64,000 nucleotides of DNA from assembly GCA_016195405.1 (NCBI GenBank), contig JACPZP010000006.1, positions 82,931 to 146,930 of the forward strand, given 5' to 3'. The stretch is from Planctomycetota bacterium. Its GTDB lineage: Bacteria; Planctomycetota; Planctomycetia; Gemmatales; Gemmataceae. The notes below the pieces were generated by a model. The model saw only the letters and a list, made by a program, of their open reading frames with translations. It did not search any database and was not told where the DNA came from. The translations under genes were made by a program, and so were the position numbers. Positions 36,993 through 46,600 of this stretch are shown here, one piece after another (within the stretch, counting starts at the first letter, position 1; the number at the start of each line of letters is the position of its first letter).

Positions 36993-37256
36993 TTATCCGC
37001 CGCTGATGGCCGGCACGAAATGCACCTCGGCGTCAACGGGCACCGGCTGAGCGAGGCCTAAGTTCGCGATTTGAGGCCCGATGGCCACCGAGATGCCGCG
37101 CCGCAGCTCGGGGCCGTCCATTAGGCGGGCTTTGATTCCGGGAAAAAGCGCTTCCAGGTTGTCGATGATTTGCCGGACGGTGGCGCCTTCGACCGTGACC
37201 GAATCGCGGCCGCCGGTGAGATTTCGCAAGAGAGACGGGACGAAGACAGTGGGCAT
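36993..37256 (-). CDS. MoaD/ThiS-family sulfur-carrier protein
   Basis: 87 residues, M-P-T-V-F-V-P-S-L-L-R-N-L-T-G-G onward, ending in the required diglycine (V-P-A-I-S-G-G). The ubiquitin-like beta-grasp pattern includes V-R-Q-I-I-D-N-L-E-A-L-F-P-G-I. Family members carry thiocarboxylate sulfur for molybdopterin or thiamine synthesis. The adjacent molybdopterin-dependent dehydrogenase gene makes a molybdopterin role plausible, but ThiS or another carrier role is possible. The frame is open to 37310; ATG 37256 is preferred. Confidence 0.8.
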   Translation of the reverse strand: MPTVFVPSLLRNLTGGRDSVTVEGATVRQIIDNLEALFPGIKARLMDGPELRRGISVAIGPQIANLGLAQPVPVDAEVHFVPAISGG

Positions 37257-37427
37257 TGTTTGGCTTCCAAAATCCTGTGCCACGCCCACGCCCGACTCTT
37301 GAATTGACATCGTCCCGTGAGAGCGAGGCGTGAGCGTGCTGAGCTTGCTGCGTCCGCACGCCCACGCCGGTTTCGCGCGGCTTTCAGTTCCTGCATGGTT
37401 CGGCGTGGGCGTGGCACAAGTAGCACA

Positions 37428-39776
37428 CTATTTCTTAATTGCACCTAATAGCGCCTTCACCACCCGTCCCGGGTTCATCGGCAATTCAGTCAAACGAACG
37501 CCGACGGCGTTGTGGATGGCGTTGGCGATGGCGGCGGGCGGCGGCACGATCGGCACCTCGCCGACGCCGCGCACGCCGTAGGGATGATTCGGATCGGGCA
37601 CCTCGACGATCACCGGATCGATCATCGGCAAGTCGAGGCTGGTCGGCATGCGGTAGTCGAGGAAGCTGGCGTTGGTCATCTCGCCTTTGTCGTTGTACTT
37701 GTACTCTTCGTTGAGCGCCCAGCCGATGCCCTGCACGACGCCGCCTTGAATTTGGCCCTCGACATAGCTGGGATGTATCGCCCGGCCGCAATCTTGCACC
37801 GCGGTGTAGCGGAGGATATTCACCTTGCCGGTGTCGGGATCGACCTCGACATCGACGATATGTGTGGCGAAGGCGCCCGCGGGCCAGGGCGGATCGACGC
37901 TGGCCCGGCCAATGATCGTGCCGCCTTTCTGATGAATTGCGGCAGCCATTTCCGCGAACGTCATTCTCTTGGATTTGTCGCTTTTTGATTTAAGTATTTC
38001 ACCTTCATAGAGAACATCGTCTGGCTTCGTCCCCCAAAGCTTGGCGGCGCGAGCGATCATTTGCCCCTTGATGTCCTGGGCGGCTTCGTAGGCTGCGATG
38101 CCGGTGGCGTAGGTGACGCGGCTGCCGCCCGTGACATCGGTGTAACCGACGCTGTCGGTGTCGCCGACGACCGGTCGCACGTCCTCAGCGCGGATGCCGA
38201 GCGCCTCGGCAAGCTGCATGGCCACGGACGCCCGCGTGCCGCCGATGTCGGTCGAGCCTTCCACGAGGCTTACGGTGCCGTCGGCATTGACGCTGGCCGA
38301 GCAGCTTGACTTCAGGCCGACGTTGAACCAAAAGCCGGACGCGACGCCGCGGCCACGAGGCAAACCACCCCCCGATTCGTTTAGCCGCGAGCCTACGGCG
38401 AGCGCGGGGTGAATTCCGCCCGCGCTCGCCGCGGGCTCGCGGCTAAACGGGGTGAGGGGGCTTTTGTAGTGCGGATGGTTCTTCGCCGCCTGAACCGTCT
38501 CAATCATGCCGATGCGCGGATACGTCGGCCCATCGGCGCGTCTCGTGCCTTCCTTGGCGCCGTTCTTGAGGCGGAATTCGAGCGGGTCGATCTTGAGTTT
38601 TTCGCAGATTTCGTCGACCACCGTCTCGGATGCGAAGGCGGCATTAGTCGCCCCTGGAGCGCGATATGCCGCGGTGGCCGGCTTGTTCACAACGACGTCG
38701 TAGCCGTCGATTTGCACGTTGGGTATGTCGTAGCAGGCGAAAATGCACATGGCGCCCGGACCGACCGGCGAGCCGGGATAGGCGCCGGCTTCATACGCCA
38801 AGTACGCTTCCGCTGCCACGAGCCGGCCTGCCTTGTCGGCTCCCATTTTGACGCGAATGAACGAGCCCGGCGTCGGACCGGTTCCCTCGAAGACGTCGGC
38901 CCGGCTCATCAGCACCTTCACGGGCTTGCCGGTCTTACGGCTCAACACCGCGGCGACCGGTTCCAAGTAAACGCGAATCTTGCCGCCAAAGCCTCCGCCG
39001 ATCTCCATCGGAATCACTTTGATCTTCGACACCGGAATTTGCAGGAGTTCCGCGACCTGGGCGCGTACGGTGAACGCTCCTTGCGTCGAGCACCAGATCG
39101 TGACGTTGCCGTCGGGGTTGAACAAAGCCATGGCATTGTGCGGTTCGATGTAGCCTTGGTGAACCGTGGCGGTGGTGAAAGATCGCTCGATGACCACGGC
39201 GCATTGTCCGAAAGCGCCGACGGGGTCGCCGAGCTTGAATTGGAAATGCTTGGCGATGTTGGTCGGCTTTTTCGCGGATTCATCGCCCGCCAACGAGTCG
39301 GTGACCAGATCGGGAAGCAGAATCGGCGCGCCATCCTTCATGGCGGCGCGGACGTCGGTCACGGGCGGCAATGGCTCGTAATCGACCTTGATGAGGGCTA
39401 AAGCTTCTTCGGCAATGTGCGGACTTGTGGCGGCAATCGCGGCGACCGCATGGCCCTTGTAGAGCGCCTTTTCCCGCGCCAGGATATTGCACGACAGGTG
39501 CCGCAGATTGACCGCGCCTTCGCCCAATTCGGCAATACGATTGCCCGGCTCAGGAAGATCGGCCGACGTCATGACTGCCTCGACGCCTGGAAGGGCCAGC
39601 GCCTTGGAGAAATCGATCTTGCGGATATGGGCATGGGCGTAAGGCGAGCGCAAGACGCGCCCGTGCAGCATTCCCGACAGGTTGATGTCGGCGCCATACA
39701 GAGCCCGCCCAGTGACCTTGTCCAACCCATCATGCCGAATCGGCCGCGTGCCGATGACTTTGAATGTCTGAGCCAT
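37428..39776 (-). CDS. Xanthine dehydrogenase-family molybdopterin-binding subunit with an in-frame repeat
   Basis: 782 residues. It binds the Mo-pterin and oxidises aldehydes, purines or aromatics; partner FAD and Fe-S subunits are absent from the window. Motifs: V-T-G-R-A-L-Y-G-A-D-I (N-terminal), G-G-G-F-G-G-K (pterin contact), A-Y-R-A-P-G-A-T-N-A-A-F-A-S-E-T, G-S-T-D-I-G-G-T-R-A-S-V-A-M-Q and the C-terminal G-V-R-G-V-G-E-V-P-I-V-P-P-P-A-A-I-A-N-A-I. The glutamate in G-V-G-E is the catalytic residue of the family. About 24 residues (443-466) come from family A repeat ([11 protein letters not shown]...G-S-R-L-N). This copy keeps frame. Confidence 0.88.
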   Translation of the reverse strand: MAQTFKVIGTRPIRHDGLDKVTGRALYGADINLSGMLHGRVLRSPYAHAHIRKIDFSKALALPGVEAVMTSADLPEPGNRIAELGEGAVNLRHLSCNILAREKALYKGHAVAAIAATSPHIAEEALALIKVDYEPLPPVTDVRAAMKDGAPILLPDLVTDSLAGDESAKKPTNIAKHFQFKLGDPVGAFGQCAVVIERSFTTATVHQGYIEPHNAMALFNPDGNVTIWCSTQGAFTVRAQVAELLQIPVSKIKVIPMEIGGGFGGKIRVYLEPVAAVLSRKTGKPVKVLMSRADVFEGTGPTPGSFIRVKMGADKAGRLVAAEAYLAYEAGAYPGSPVGPGAMCIFACYDIPNVQIDGYDVVVNKPATAAYRAPGATNAAFASETVVDEICEKLKIDPLEFRLKNGAKEGTRRADGPTYPRIGMIETVQAAKNHPHYKSPLTPFSREPAASAGGIHPALAVGSRLNESGGGLPRGRGVASGFWFNVGLKSSCSASVNADGTVSLVEGSTDIGGTRASVAMQLAEALGIRAEDVRPVVGDTDSVGYTDVTGGSRVTYATGIAAYEAAQDIKGQMIARAAKLWGTKPDDVLYEGEILKSKSDKSKRMTFAEMAAAIHQKGGTIIGRASVDPPWPAGAFATHIVDVEVDPDTGKVNILRYTAVQDCGRAIHPSYVEGQIQGGVVQGIGWALNEEYKYNDKGEMTNASFLDYRMPTSLDLPMIDPVIVEVPDPNHPYGVRGVGEVPIVPPPAAIANAIHNAVGVRLTELPMNPGRVVKALLGAIKK
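38379..38448. repeat. Palindromic repeat family A, copy inside the molybdopterin dehydrogenase
   Basis: Arms gtttagccgcgagcctacgg and ccgcgggctcgcggctaaac around ggtgaattccgcc. Its reading on the gene strand is [20 protein letters not shown], followed by R-L-N, nearly the same peptide as in CarB. Confidence 0.92.
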
Positions 39777-39883
39777 GATTCGCTCCAGTGTGCCCGCTCT
39801 TCTTCCGTCACTGCCTCTTCACGGGATTATAGTGAATGGATTCGAACTTCTAACGCATGCGGCGTGGCGAACCAGGAGCGTAT

Positions 39884-39975
39884 GGCGAGCCGGGAGCGTC
39901 AGCGGCGTCAGCGACCGGAGTGAACGGAAGGACCTCGCGTCGCGCCCACTCCGGTCGCTTACGCTACCGCTCGCC
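39884..39975. repeat. Repeat family D, third copy
   Basis: Arm ggcgagccgggagcgtcagc plus ggcgtcagcgaccggagt and an inverse arm actccggtcgcttacgctac plus cgctcgcc, more diverged than the 25350 copy. It lies in the 218-base gap between two minus-strand genes. Confidence 0.85.
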
Positions 39976-39994
39976 ATTCACCCATCCGGGCGGG

Positions 39995-41602
39995 TTACGG
40001 TATTCTGCGGATGAATCCCTTGGTTGGATCGAGCACCACGAAGTCTGCGGAGACATTCTTGGCGTCGGCGAGTGACACGCAGGGCTTCGGTGGGTCGGCC
40101 ACTTCTTCGATAGTTAGCCCGGGCACGCACAAATCCCCGGCAAAGAGTTGGTCAAGGGACCGGCGCGTTGCGGGATCGATGTCCATCTTCAATTCCGCGG
40201 CGAGAGTCATTAACTCCTTGTACCGTCTTCGCGCAATGGCGGGGCTGAAGGCGACGTGGGAGAAGAGCGGCGTCTGGTCCGGCTCGCCAGGCGGTAAGTC
40301 CCAGCCCAGCGGACGGTCGATGAAGATCGCCATGCCCATCTCTTTCCAGCTCGCGCTGGTGAGCATGTCGAGGATGCTTTGTCGCAGCGCGCGCCGCGCC
40401 GCCGGGCCGAGCTTTGTCGGCAATGGATCGCCGGCATAGAGCCGCTTGGTTCGCTTGAGGACGTTGGAAAGCTGCTCCTCCGGCACGCGCACGTGGGGCG
40501 GCGGCAGCACCCGCGCGTTTTCACCTGGCGATGTCGGTGCGTCCGGCACGAGCAGACCTTCGTAGTAGCGCCGCAAGAGGCAGGCTTGCCGCAGGGCCGT
40601 TCGCCTCTGGCGGCAATCGGCGCCGTTCTCTTTCGCGGCCTCTTCGAACAGCTCCGAATGGCGCTCTGCCAGATCAAGGTACGCGTTCAGTGCGGCATCA
40701 AGGAGCAAGGCATCCGGATAGTTGGCGCCGCGATGGTGAAACGTGATTAGGTCGTATGCCGTCAAATGCCGATTTAAGAGTCGCAGCAGTTTTCTCAGCA
40801 CGCCGCAGTGCGCATCCACCGACATCGAGCCTCTTCGCGTCAATTCCCGCAGCAGCCCAATAGCGTTGGCGACGAAGGACGTGTAGGGCGACAAGGACAC
40901 GTTCAGAAACATGTCCACGAATTCTGCCGCGGTCGGAGGAGCCGACGACAGCCTTTCCGCCAGTTCGCCAATCTCCTGACGCGCCACCGCGCGCAAGACA
41001 GTTTCCAGGATGCGCCCAGCCGGTGTCGCGTGAGCTTCGAGGATTTCACGCCAAGAACGATAGGGCTCGCTCCGGTTCGCGCGCGCCAGGCCCAGGTAAT
41101 CGAGCTGCCCAAGGGAGAACGCCGGCAACGGCGCCTCGAGCGAAGTTAGCGGCAGCCGGCTCGTGCCGCGCACCGCCGAGCCGAGCAACTTCGCGACGGA
41201 CAACGCCGGATCGGCCACGCTCGCGGTTCCTACCAGCTCGCGCACCCACTTCGTCGTCTCGCGGCTCTCGATGACGTTGTCGCCGGCGTCGTAGCCTTCC
41301 CAGACATAGGAAAAAATGGCGCGAACGACGTGCACTTCCCCGCCGTCGCGATCCCATTTCACCGACAGGATTGGCTCCGCGGAAAAGCCGTCACCCTCCT
41401 TCTGGTAGATGTTCCACTCCAGAAAGCGCCGCGTCTGGCGGGTGTGGGCCGGATCGAGCACCCGGCCGCGGAAGATTTCCCACGGAATCGTTGCTTCGGT
41501 CGGCGGCCGCCAAACCAGCTCAAGGCCGTTGCCGACATAGAAATTGCTGGGATGAATGGCGTCCGCAATCGCTTCGCGGATCTCGTCTGGAAGCAAGCTC
41601 AT
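39995..41602 (-). CDS. Large hypothetical protein (unknown family)
   Basis: 535 residues, no signal peptide, no membrane segment. The N-terminal part includes P-W-E-I-F-R-G-R-V-L-D-P and V-K-W-D-R-D-G-G-E-V-H-V-V-R-A-I-F-S-Y. The middle is helical and leucine-rich (H-C-G-V-L-R-K-L-L-R-L-L-N-R-H-L). The C-terminal part has a K-E-M-G-M-A-I-F-I-D-R-P segment and ends L-D-P-T-K-G-F-I-R-R-I-P. No recognised motif. Codon usage looks like the neighbours. It may be specific to planctomycetes. Confidence 0.65.
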   Translation of the reverse strand: MSLLPDEIREAIADAIHPSNFYVGNGLELVWRPPTEATIPWEIFRGRVLDPAHTRQTRRFLEWNIYQKEGDGFSAEPILSVKWDRDGGEVHVVRAIFSYVWEGYDAGDNVIESRETTKWVRELVGTASVADPALSVAKLLGSAVRGTSRLPLTSLEAPLPAFSLGQLDYLGLARANRSEPYRSWREILEAHATPAGRILETVLRAVARQEIGELAERLSSAPPTAAEFVDMFLNVSLSPYTSFVANAIGLLRELTRRGSMSVDAHCGVLRKLLRLLNRHLTAYDLITFHHRGANYPDALLLDAALNAYLDLAERHSELFEEAAKENGADCRQRRTALRQACLLRRYYEGLLVPDAPTSPGENARVLPPPHVRVPEEQLSNVLKRTKRLYAGDPLPTKLGPAARRALRQSILDMLTSASWKEMGMAIFIDRPLGWDLPPGEPDQTPLFSHVAFSPAIARRRYKELMTLAAELKMDIDPATRRSLDQLFAGDLCVPGLTIEEVADPPKPCVSLADAKNVSADFVVLDPTKGFIRRIP

Positions 41603-41670
41603 GGGGGTTCTTTTCGCTCAGCGTTGGTAAGCGGCTTGGTTTAGATTACCAAATGCTGGCGGGTCGCGCG

Positions 41671-43689
41671 TTATGAGCTTTTCTTGGTCCCCGAAGATGG
41701 ACTCGACGATGAGTTCTGCGTGAACGGAGCGTTCGTCGGATCCTCCGAACGCGGGCCAATGGGATCGTCGAGATCGAGGCCCCACAATTGGACGGAGAGG
41801 TCCGCCGGCGGCGCACCGACAGTAGTGAACTGGATCTGGTAGCTACCTGCCGGCAAATAAACGTCGAAACTGATCGTCTGGCCGCTCTGCACGCAACGTT
41901 GTGCCAGGACGTTGCCCTGCGCATCCTTGACCGTCACGAACAGGGTCACGGCCTGCGAAGAGTTCGCCGCCAGGACGAAATGGAAGAGCCGGCTTTGATC
42001 CAAATCGAGTTGCGTTGTCAATTGCGGCGCACTCATCTTCTGTTGCACGAGGGATGCGAGCGCCGCGGTCTTGGTGCTGAAGTCGATGCCGAGGAAATAG
42101 GCGCCGACGTTGTTGGTCTTGGCGTTTTGGGCCTCGATTTTGACGAAGTAAGCCGCGCCGGCCGCGGCGTTGGCGATCTGCAACGTGTAGACGCCGTTGT
42201 CGTTGACGACGATCTGGCCGCCGACCGGATTGCCCTTGGCGTCGAACACGCTTGCCTTGGGAATGAGCCCGTTGTTCTGCGTTCCCCAGACCATGACCGT
42301 CATGACGTTGGGTGCGTCTTTGGGCGGCGTCGACGCCTGGATGCGGTAGTAATCGACGTCCCACGAATCGCGAATGTTGCCCTTAAACGCGTATTCGAAC
42401 CGAGAGTCGGTTTGGCTCAAATTCAAGGGCAAGAGCGACGCGGTCAACATCGTGTCATTGGTGTGCAGATCGTCCACGACGCCGCCGACGACTTCGATCC
42501 CCTGGTTGACGGTCGCCAGGGCGTTGCTCAAGAGCGCCGAAGAGCGAACCTGCAACTGATAGCCGCCGATGCCGAAGACGTCGTCGACGGCGCCTTCCAC
42601 CTTGATGTAGTATGTCGCCAAAGGCTTGAGCTGATTGAGCGAGACCGTCAGGTCCTGTCCCGGATTGGCCCCGACGGACGTGCCCACAACCCGGCCCGAT
42701 GCATCGTAGACGGTTAAGCGAGGCGTCAGCAGGCTAAGCCCCGAGGTTTGCAAGGTCACGACGGTGCTCGCCGGGTTCAAAGGCAGCGTGAACTTGTGGT
42801 AATCGACGTCGTCGATCGAAGTGATGTCGGCCTCGACGCGCAGGCCGAGCACGCCGTCGCTTTGGCTTAGCAAGGAAAGCGTCGAAGCCGCCTTCATCTG
42901 GTCGTTGCCGGCGGCGCCTTCGAAGCGATCCGCGGAACGCGCGCCGTACAGGGCTTGGATGTGCGCGATGTCACTGGCGCTCAAACCAGTCATAAGGCCG
43001 GAATAGCCTTCCTCCATCACGGAGGCCGGATCGAGACTGTGATCCAGGCCAAAAGCGTGGCCCGCCTCATGGAGGAAAACGGTGAACAGGTCGACGTCGC
43101 CCGCGCCCAAATTGCCTTGGCTCGCAAGTGCAAAATCGTAAGCGGTGTTGAGCTTGACGTCGCCCGACCAGGTTCCGCCGGCAACTTCAAAAGGCGAGGT
43201 CAGCGCCATCACTTCGGGCGACATGGCGTAGCCCGCGACGCGGATGTCGCCGAAGCGCGGATCGCCTTGCGGCCGGCCGGCGGCACCGAGCGGATCGCCG
43301 CTGTCTGCGACCAAGCCGATGTTGAGGTTGGCCTGTACGGCCCAGGTCTGGAAGGCACCCAGAATCTCGCGCTGCCAGGCGGCCGTCGGGGCCGTGCCGT
43401 TGAGCGCTCGCGAAAGCAGGTTCATCCTGTCGCCGATGGCCGTGCCGTCCGGCGCAAAGCTTAAGGTAAGGTGAGCGCCGTCGGGCCAGGGGTTGCCCCA
43501 GGTCGCCGGTACGCACCGATCTTCCAGCTGTTCGAGTTGAAGTGAACGGGTGGAGCGCAAGAAGCACCTCTGTTCCGTTGAAGGTCCGCTGGGGGGGGGC
43601 AGGCGCGGGGGTGGAAGGCTCTTTTCAGCCTCTACTATGAAGAACTTGGTTCCGTCGAAAATCCGCCATGCGTGGCAGGGTTTTTCCAA
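41671..43689 (-). CDS. Exported matrixin-like zinc metalloprotease with pre-peptidase C-terminal domains
   Basis: 672 residues. Near residues 52-60 is L-E-Q-L-E-D-R-C-V-P, the motif shared by three exported proteins in this window. The protease domain has V-F-L-H-E-A-G-H-A-F-G-L-D-H-S (HExxHxxGxxH, about residues 203-217), followed by a Met-turn-like S-V-M-E-E-G-Y. Two or more PPC-like beta domains follow (L-P-L-N-L-S-Q-T-D-S-R-F-E-Y, D-V-D-Y-Y-R-I-Q-A), then a Ser-rich tail ending T-K-K-S-S. It starts two bases from the end of the kinase gene, so they are probably coupled. The start codon is uncertain: the N-terminus contains a nine-base G/C tract. Confidence 0.85.
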   Translation of the reverse strand: MEKPCHAWRIFDGTKFFIVEAEKSLPPPRLPPPSGPSTEQRCFLRSTRSLQLEQLEDRCVPATWGNPWPDGAHLTLSFAPDGTAIGDRMNLLSRALNGTAPTAAWQREILGAFQTWAVQANLNIGLVADSGDPLGAAGRPQGDPRFGDIRVAGYAMSPEVMALTSPFEVAGGTWSGDVKLNTAYDFALASQGNLGAGDVDLFTVFLHEAGHAFGLDHSLDPASVMEEGYSGLMTGLSASDIAHIQALYGARSADRFEGAAGNDQMKAASTLSLLSQSDGVLGLRVEADITSIDDVDYHKFTLPLNPASTVVTLQTSGLSLLTPRLTVYDASGRVVGTSVGANPGQDLTVSLNQLKPLATYYIKVEGAVDDVFGIGGYQLQVRSSALLSNALATVNQGIEVVGGVVDDLHTNDTMLTASLLPLNLSQTDSRFEYAFKGNIRDSWDVDYYRIQASTPPKDAPNVMTVMVWGTQNNGLIPKASVFDAKGNPVGGQIVVNDNGVYTLQIANAAAGAAYFVKIEAQNAKTNNVGAYFLGIDFSTKTAALASLVQQKMSAPQLTTQLDLDQSRLFHFVLAANSSQAVTLFVTVKDAQGNVLAQRCVQSGQTISFDVYLPAGSYQIQFTTVGAPPADLSVQLWGLDLDDPIGPRSEDPTNAPFTQNSSSSPSSGTKKSS

Positions 43690-43691
43690 GA

Positions 43692-46600
43692 TTATTTCAA
43701 GACCGCTGCCGCTTGGGCGATGCGGCGGAACTCGGGCAGGTCGCGGAGGGGATCGAAATCCGTATCGTCGGCTAAAATGCGGAAGCCGTAGCCGTTGCGC
43801 AGCGCATCGGCTAGGAGGGCAAGCGCCTGCTTCCGATCTTCGGGGTGGGATTTTGAGGTCAGAGCATAAATGCAGGCCACTTGATAGCGTAGCGCCGGAC
43901 TGTCTTCGAGGGCGAGCGCATGCTTGCCGTCCGCAATCGCTTCGGCGCGACGCCCAAGGCGGGCTTGGACCACGCCGCGCTCCGCCCAGGCCGGCGGGAA
44001 TTCCGGGTACAGCTTGACGACCCAGTCCAGGGCCAAGACCGCTTCCTGCGGACGGTCGAGGATCTCAGCCAACACGTGAGCTTTGTTGCGCAGAGCGGCC
44101 CGGGAGCGCGGATTGACCGCCAGCGCTTGCTCGAAATCCTCGAGCGCTTGGCCCGGCTCCTTGTTAAGGCGCGCCAGGCCTCGAGCGATCCAGCTTTTTT
44201 CGTCGGTCGGCCGGCGGCGCATGCCTTCGGCGCGATCCGCTTGGGCGCCCACCTTGTCGCCGGCCGCCTCACGCGCCCGCGCACGCAGGAAGTAAACCCG
44301 CGTCGGTGGCTCGCCGTGCTTGAAGGCCTCCGATAAATCGGCGGCGGCGGCGGCTGGTTCCTTAAGCGCCAACAACGTCAATGCCCGATTGAGGTATGCT
44401 TCCACGTTCGCCGGCTGGAGCGCGACGGTCTGATCGAAGTCCGCGCGGGCTTGGGCATATTCCTTTTGCTGCAAATACGCCAATCCGCGGTTGAAGTACG
44501 CCGCCGCCGACTGCGGCTGCAACGTGATGCAGACGCTGTAGCACGTCGCCGCGCGAACGTCCTCGCCCATGTCCAGGTAACATTTGCCCAGGAGGAACCA
44601 GGCCCAAAAGTGGCGCGGATCGAGTCGCGTCGCTTGGCGCAAGAGCGGCACCGCCTGGTGCGTCTTCCCCTCGGCCACAAGCTCGCGGGCGCTGAGATAA
44701 TGATCGTCGGCCGACTCGGGACTCATGCGTTCGGCGACCGCGCGGAGTTCTTCGCCCTGTTCGAATTCGCCGAGCTGGCGCAACAAGTCGGCCCGCTGCC
44801 ATAGAAGCGCCCGTGGGGCCAGGCCGTCGAAGCACGCCTCCGCCAGTTGATTGAGGACGAGCGCGTCTTTGAGGCGGTCGCGCTTGTCGCCGTTGAGTTC
44901 GCCGTCTTCCAAATCGGTCCAGGTCTCGGCGCGGGCCAAAAGCAAAAGCAGCTCGCCTAACTCCTGTTGGAGGCGCGCCTGCTCCGGCGCGGGAAGACCG
45001 GCAAACCGCGCGTCCTGACGCCAGCGCGGAGCGCTCAGGATGTCATAACGGCCCAAAGCTTTTCGTCCGAGCGCGATGCCCTTCTTACGCTCCTCGGGAT
45101 CATCGCCCTGGGCGGTCAAGAACACTTGGGTGGCGCGCAGGTCTTCACGAAAGCCGTTGACGCAGCTCCAGGCCATTTCGCCCTTGGCATGGTCGCTGGA
45201 GCGCCACATCAGGAACAGCGCGACCGCCGCCAGCAGTACGACGCCGACGCCCGCCAACTGCCCCGGCAGGCGTGGATGACGCCGCCACCATTTGCGCGCC
45301 CGCTCGCGCAGCGACGGCTCCCCGGCAAAGCGCAGCGGCAACGATTCCAGTTGACGGCGCATGTCCTCTTGCAACTCACGGGCGGTCTGATAGCGCTGGG
45401 CCGGGTCCGCCGCCAAGCATTTGCGGACAATCGCCTCGGTCGCCGGCGACACGCCGCGGTTGAGCGCCCGCAACCGGGGCGTCGGCCGACGCCGTTCTTC
45501 GAGCATGGATTGAAGCATCTCCGGCAAACGGAGTGGCTTTGCATCCTCGGCTTTGTTCTGGGACGCTAGACCGGTAGCGAACGGATACTTGCCGGTCATG
45601 AGCTGAAACAGGATGACGCCGAGCGAGTACAAGTCCCCGCGCGCGTCGAGGTCGCGCGGGCCGCCTTGAAATGCCGCTAGATGCTCGGGGGACATGTAGG
45701 GCAGGGTGCCGCCGACCAATGCCCCCGAGGCGCCGTCGCGCAGCTTCGTGTCCTGGGCAAGGTTGAAATCGAGGAGCATGGGTCGGCCGTCGTCAGTGAT
45801 CAAAACGTTGGCCGGCTTCAAATCGCGGTGCAGAATGCCACGCTCGTGCGCGTGCGCCAAGCCGTCCGCCAAACACTGTCCCAGCCACAAGGCCGCCTCG
45901 ACAAATGTAAGCCGCTCGAGCCGCTCCTGAATCGCCGGCGCGGACGGCGGATCGAGGACCTGCGGCAACATCTCGGCTCGGGCCTTGGCCGCCTTGGACG
46001 CCGTCGGCATTGCGGAGGCCGGCGCGGCAGGCTCGCATGCGGGAGCGGGCACCACCATGGTCGCGGGAAGATCGGAATCCGCCGGTGGAAGGACCACGCG
46101 CGTCGCCCACAGGTCGGAGCCGCTCTGAGGCAACGTGGGGCGTCGGGCCAAGTCGCTTAGTAAATCCGCCAGCGTCATCCCGCCCAGGTACGGCATACAC
46201 AAAGCTTGCAACGGCCCTTCCTCATGGGCCGAATAGATTGGCACGATGTGTGTGTGCTGAAATTGGGCGAGCGTCCTGGTTTCGCCAACGAGATTTGGCG
46301 CTATTTTCAGGGCGACAGGCCGGCCCGCCAAGGCGTCTTGTTCAGCCAGAAACACGCGGGCGAACGCTCCACGCCCCAGCTCGCGCAAGAGCCGAAAGCC
46401 CGCAAAGCGCTCGCCGACCACTGGAAAGCGGCAGCCGCCTTCGCCAAGCAGCGCCTGGGCAGGCAAAAACCCCACTCGGCTTGGCGTGTCTTCGAACCGG
46501 GAGCGTGATCTTGAGCTGAGCGCGGCGTCATGCGCTTTCAAAGGCCAATCGGAAACGTCCACGCCGAAGCGCGCGGCGTATTGGTCGGGCGTGGCGTCCT

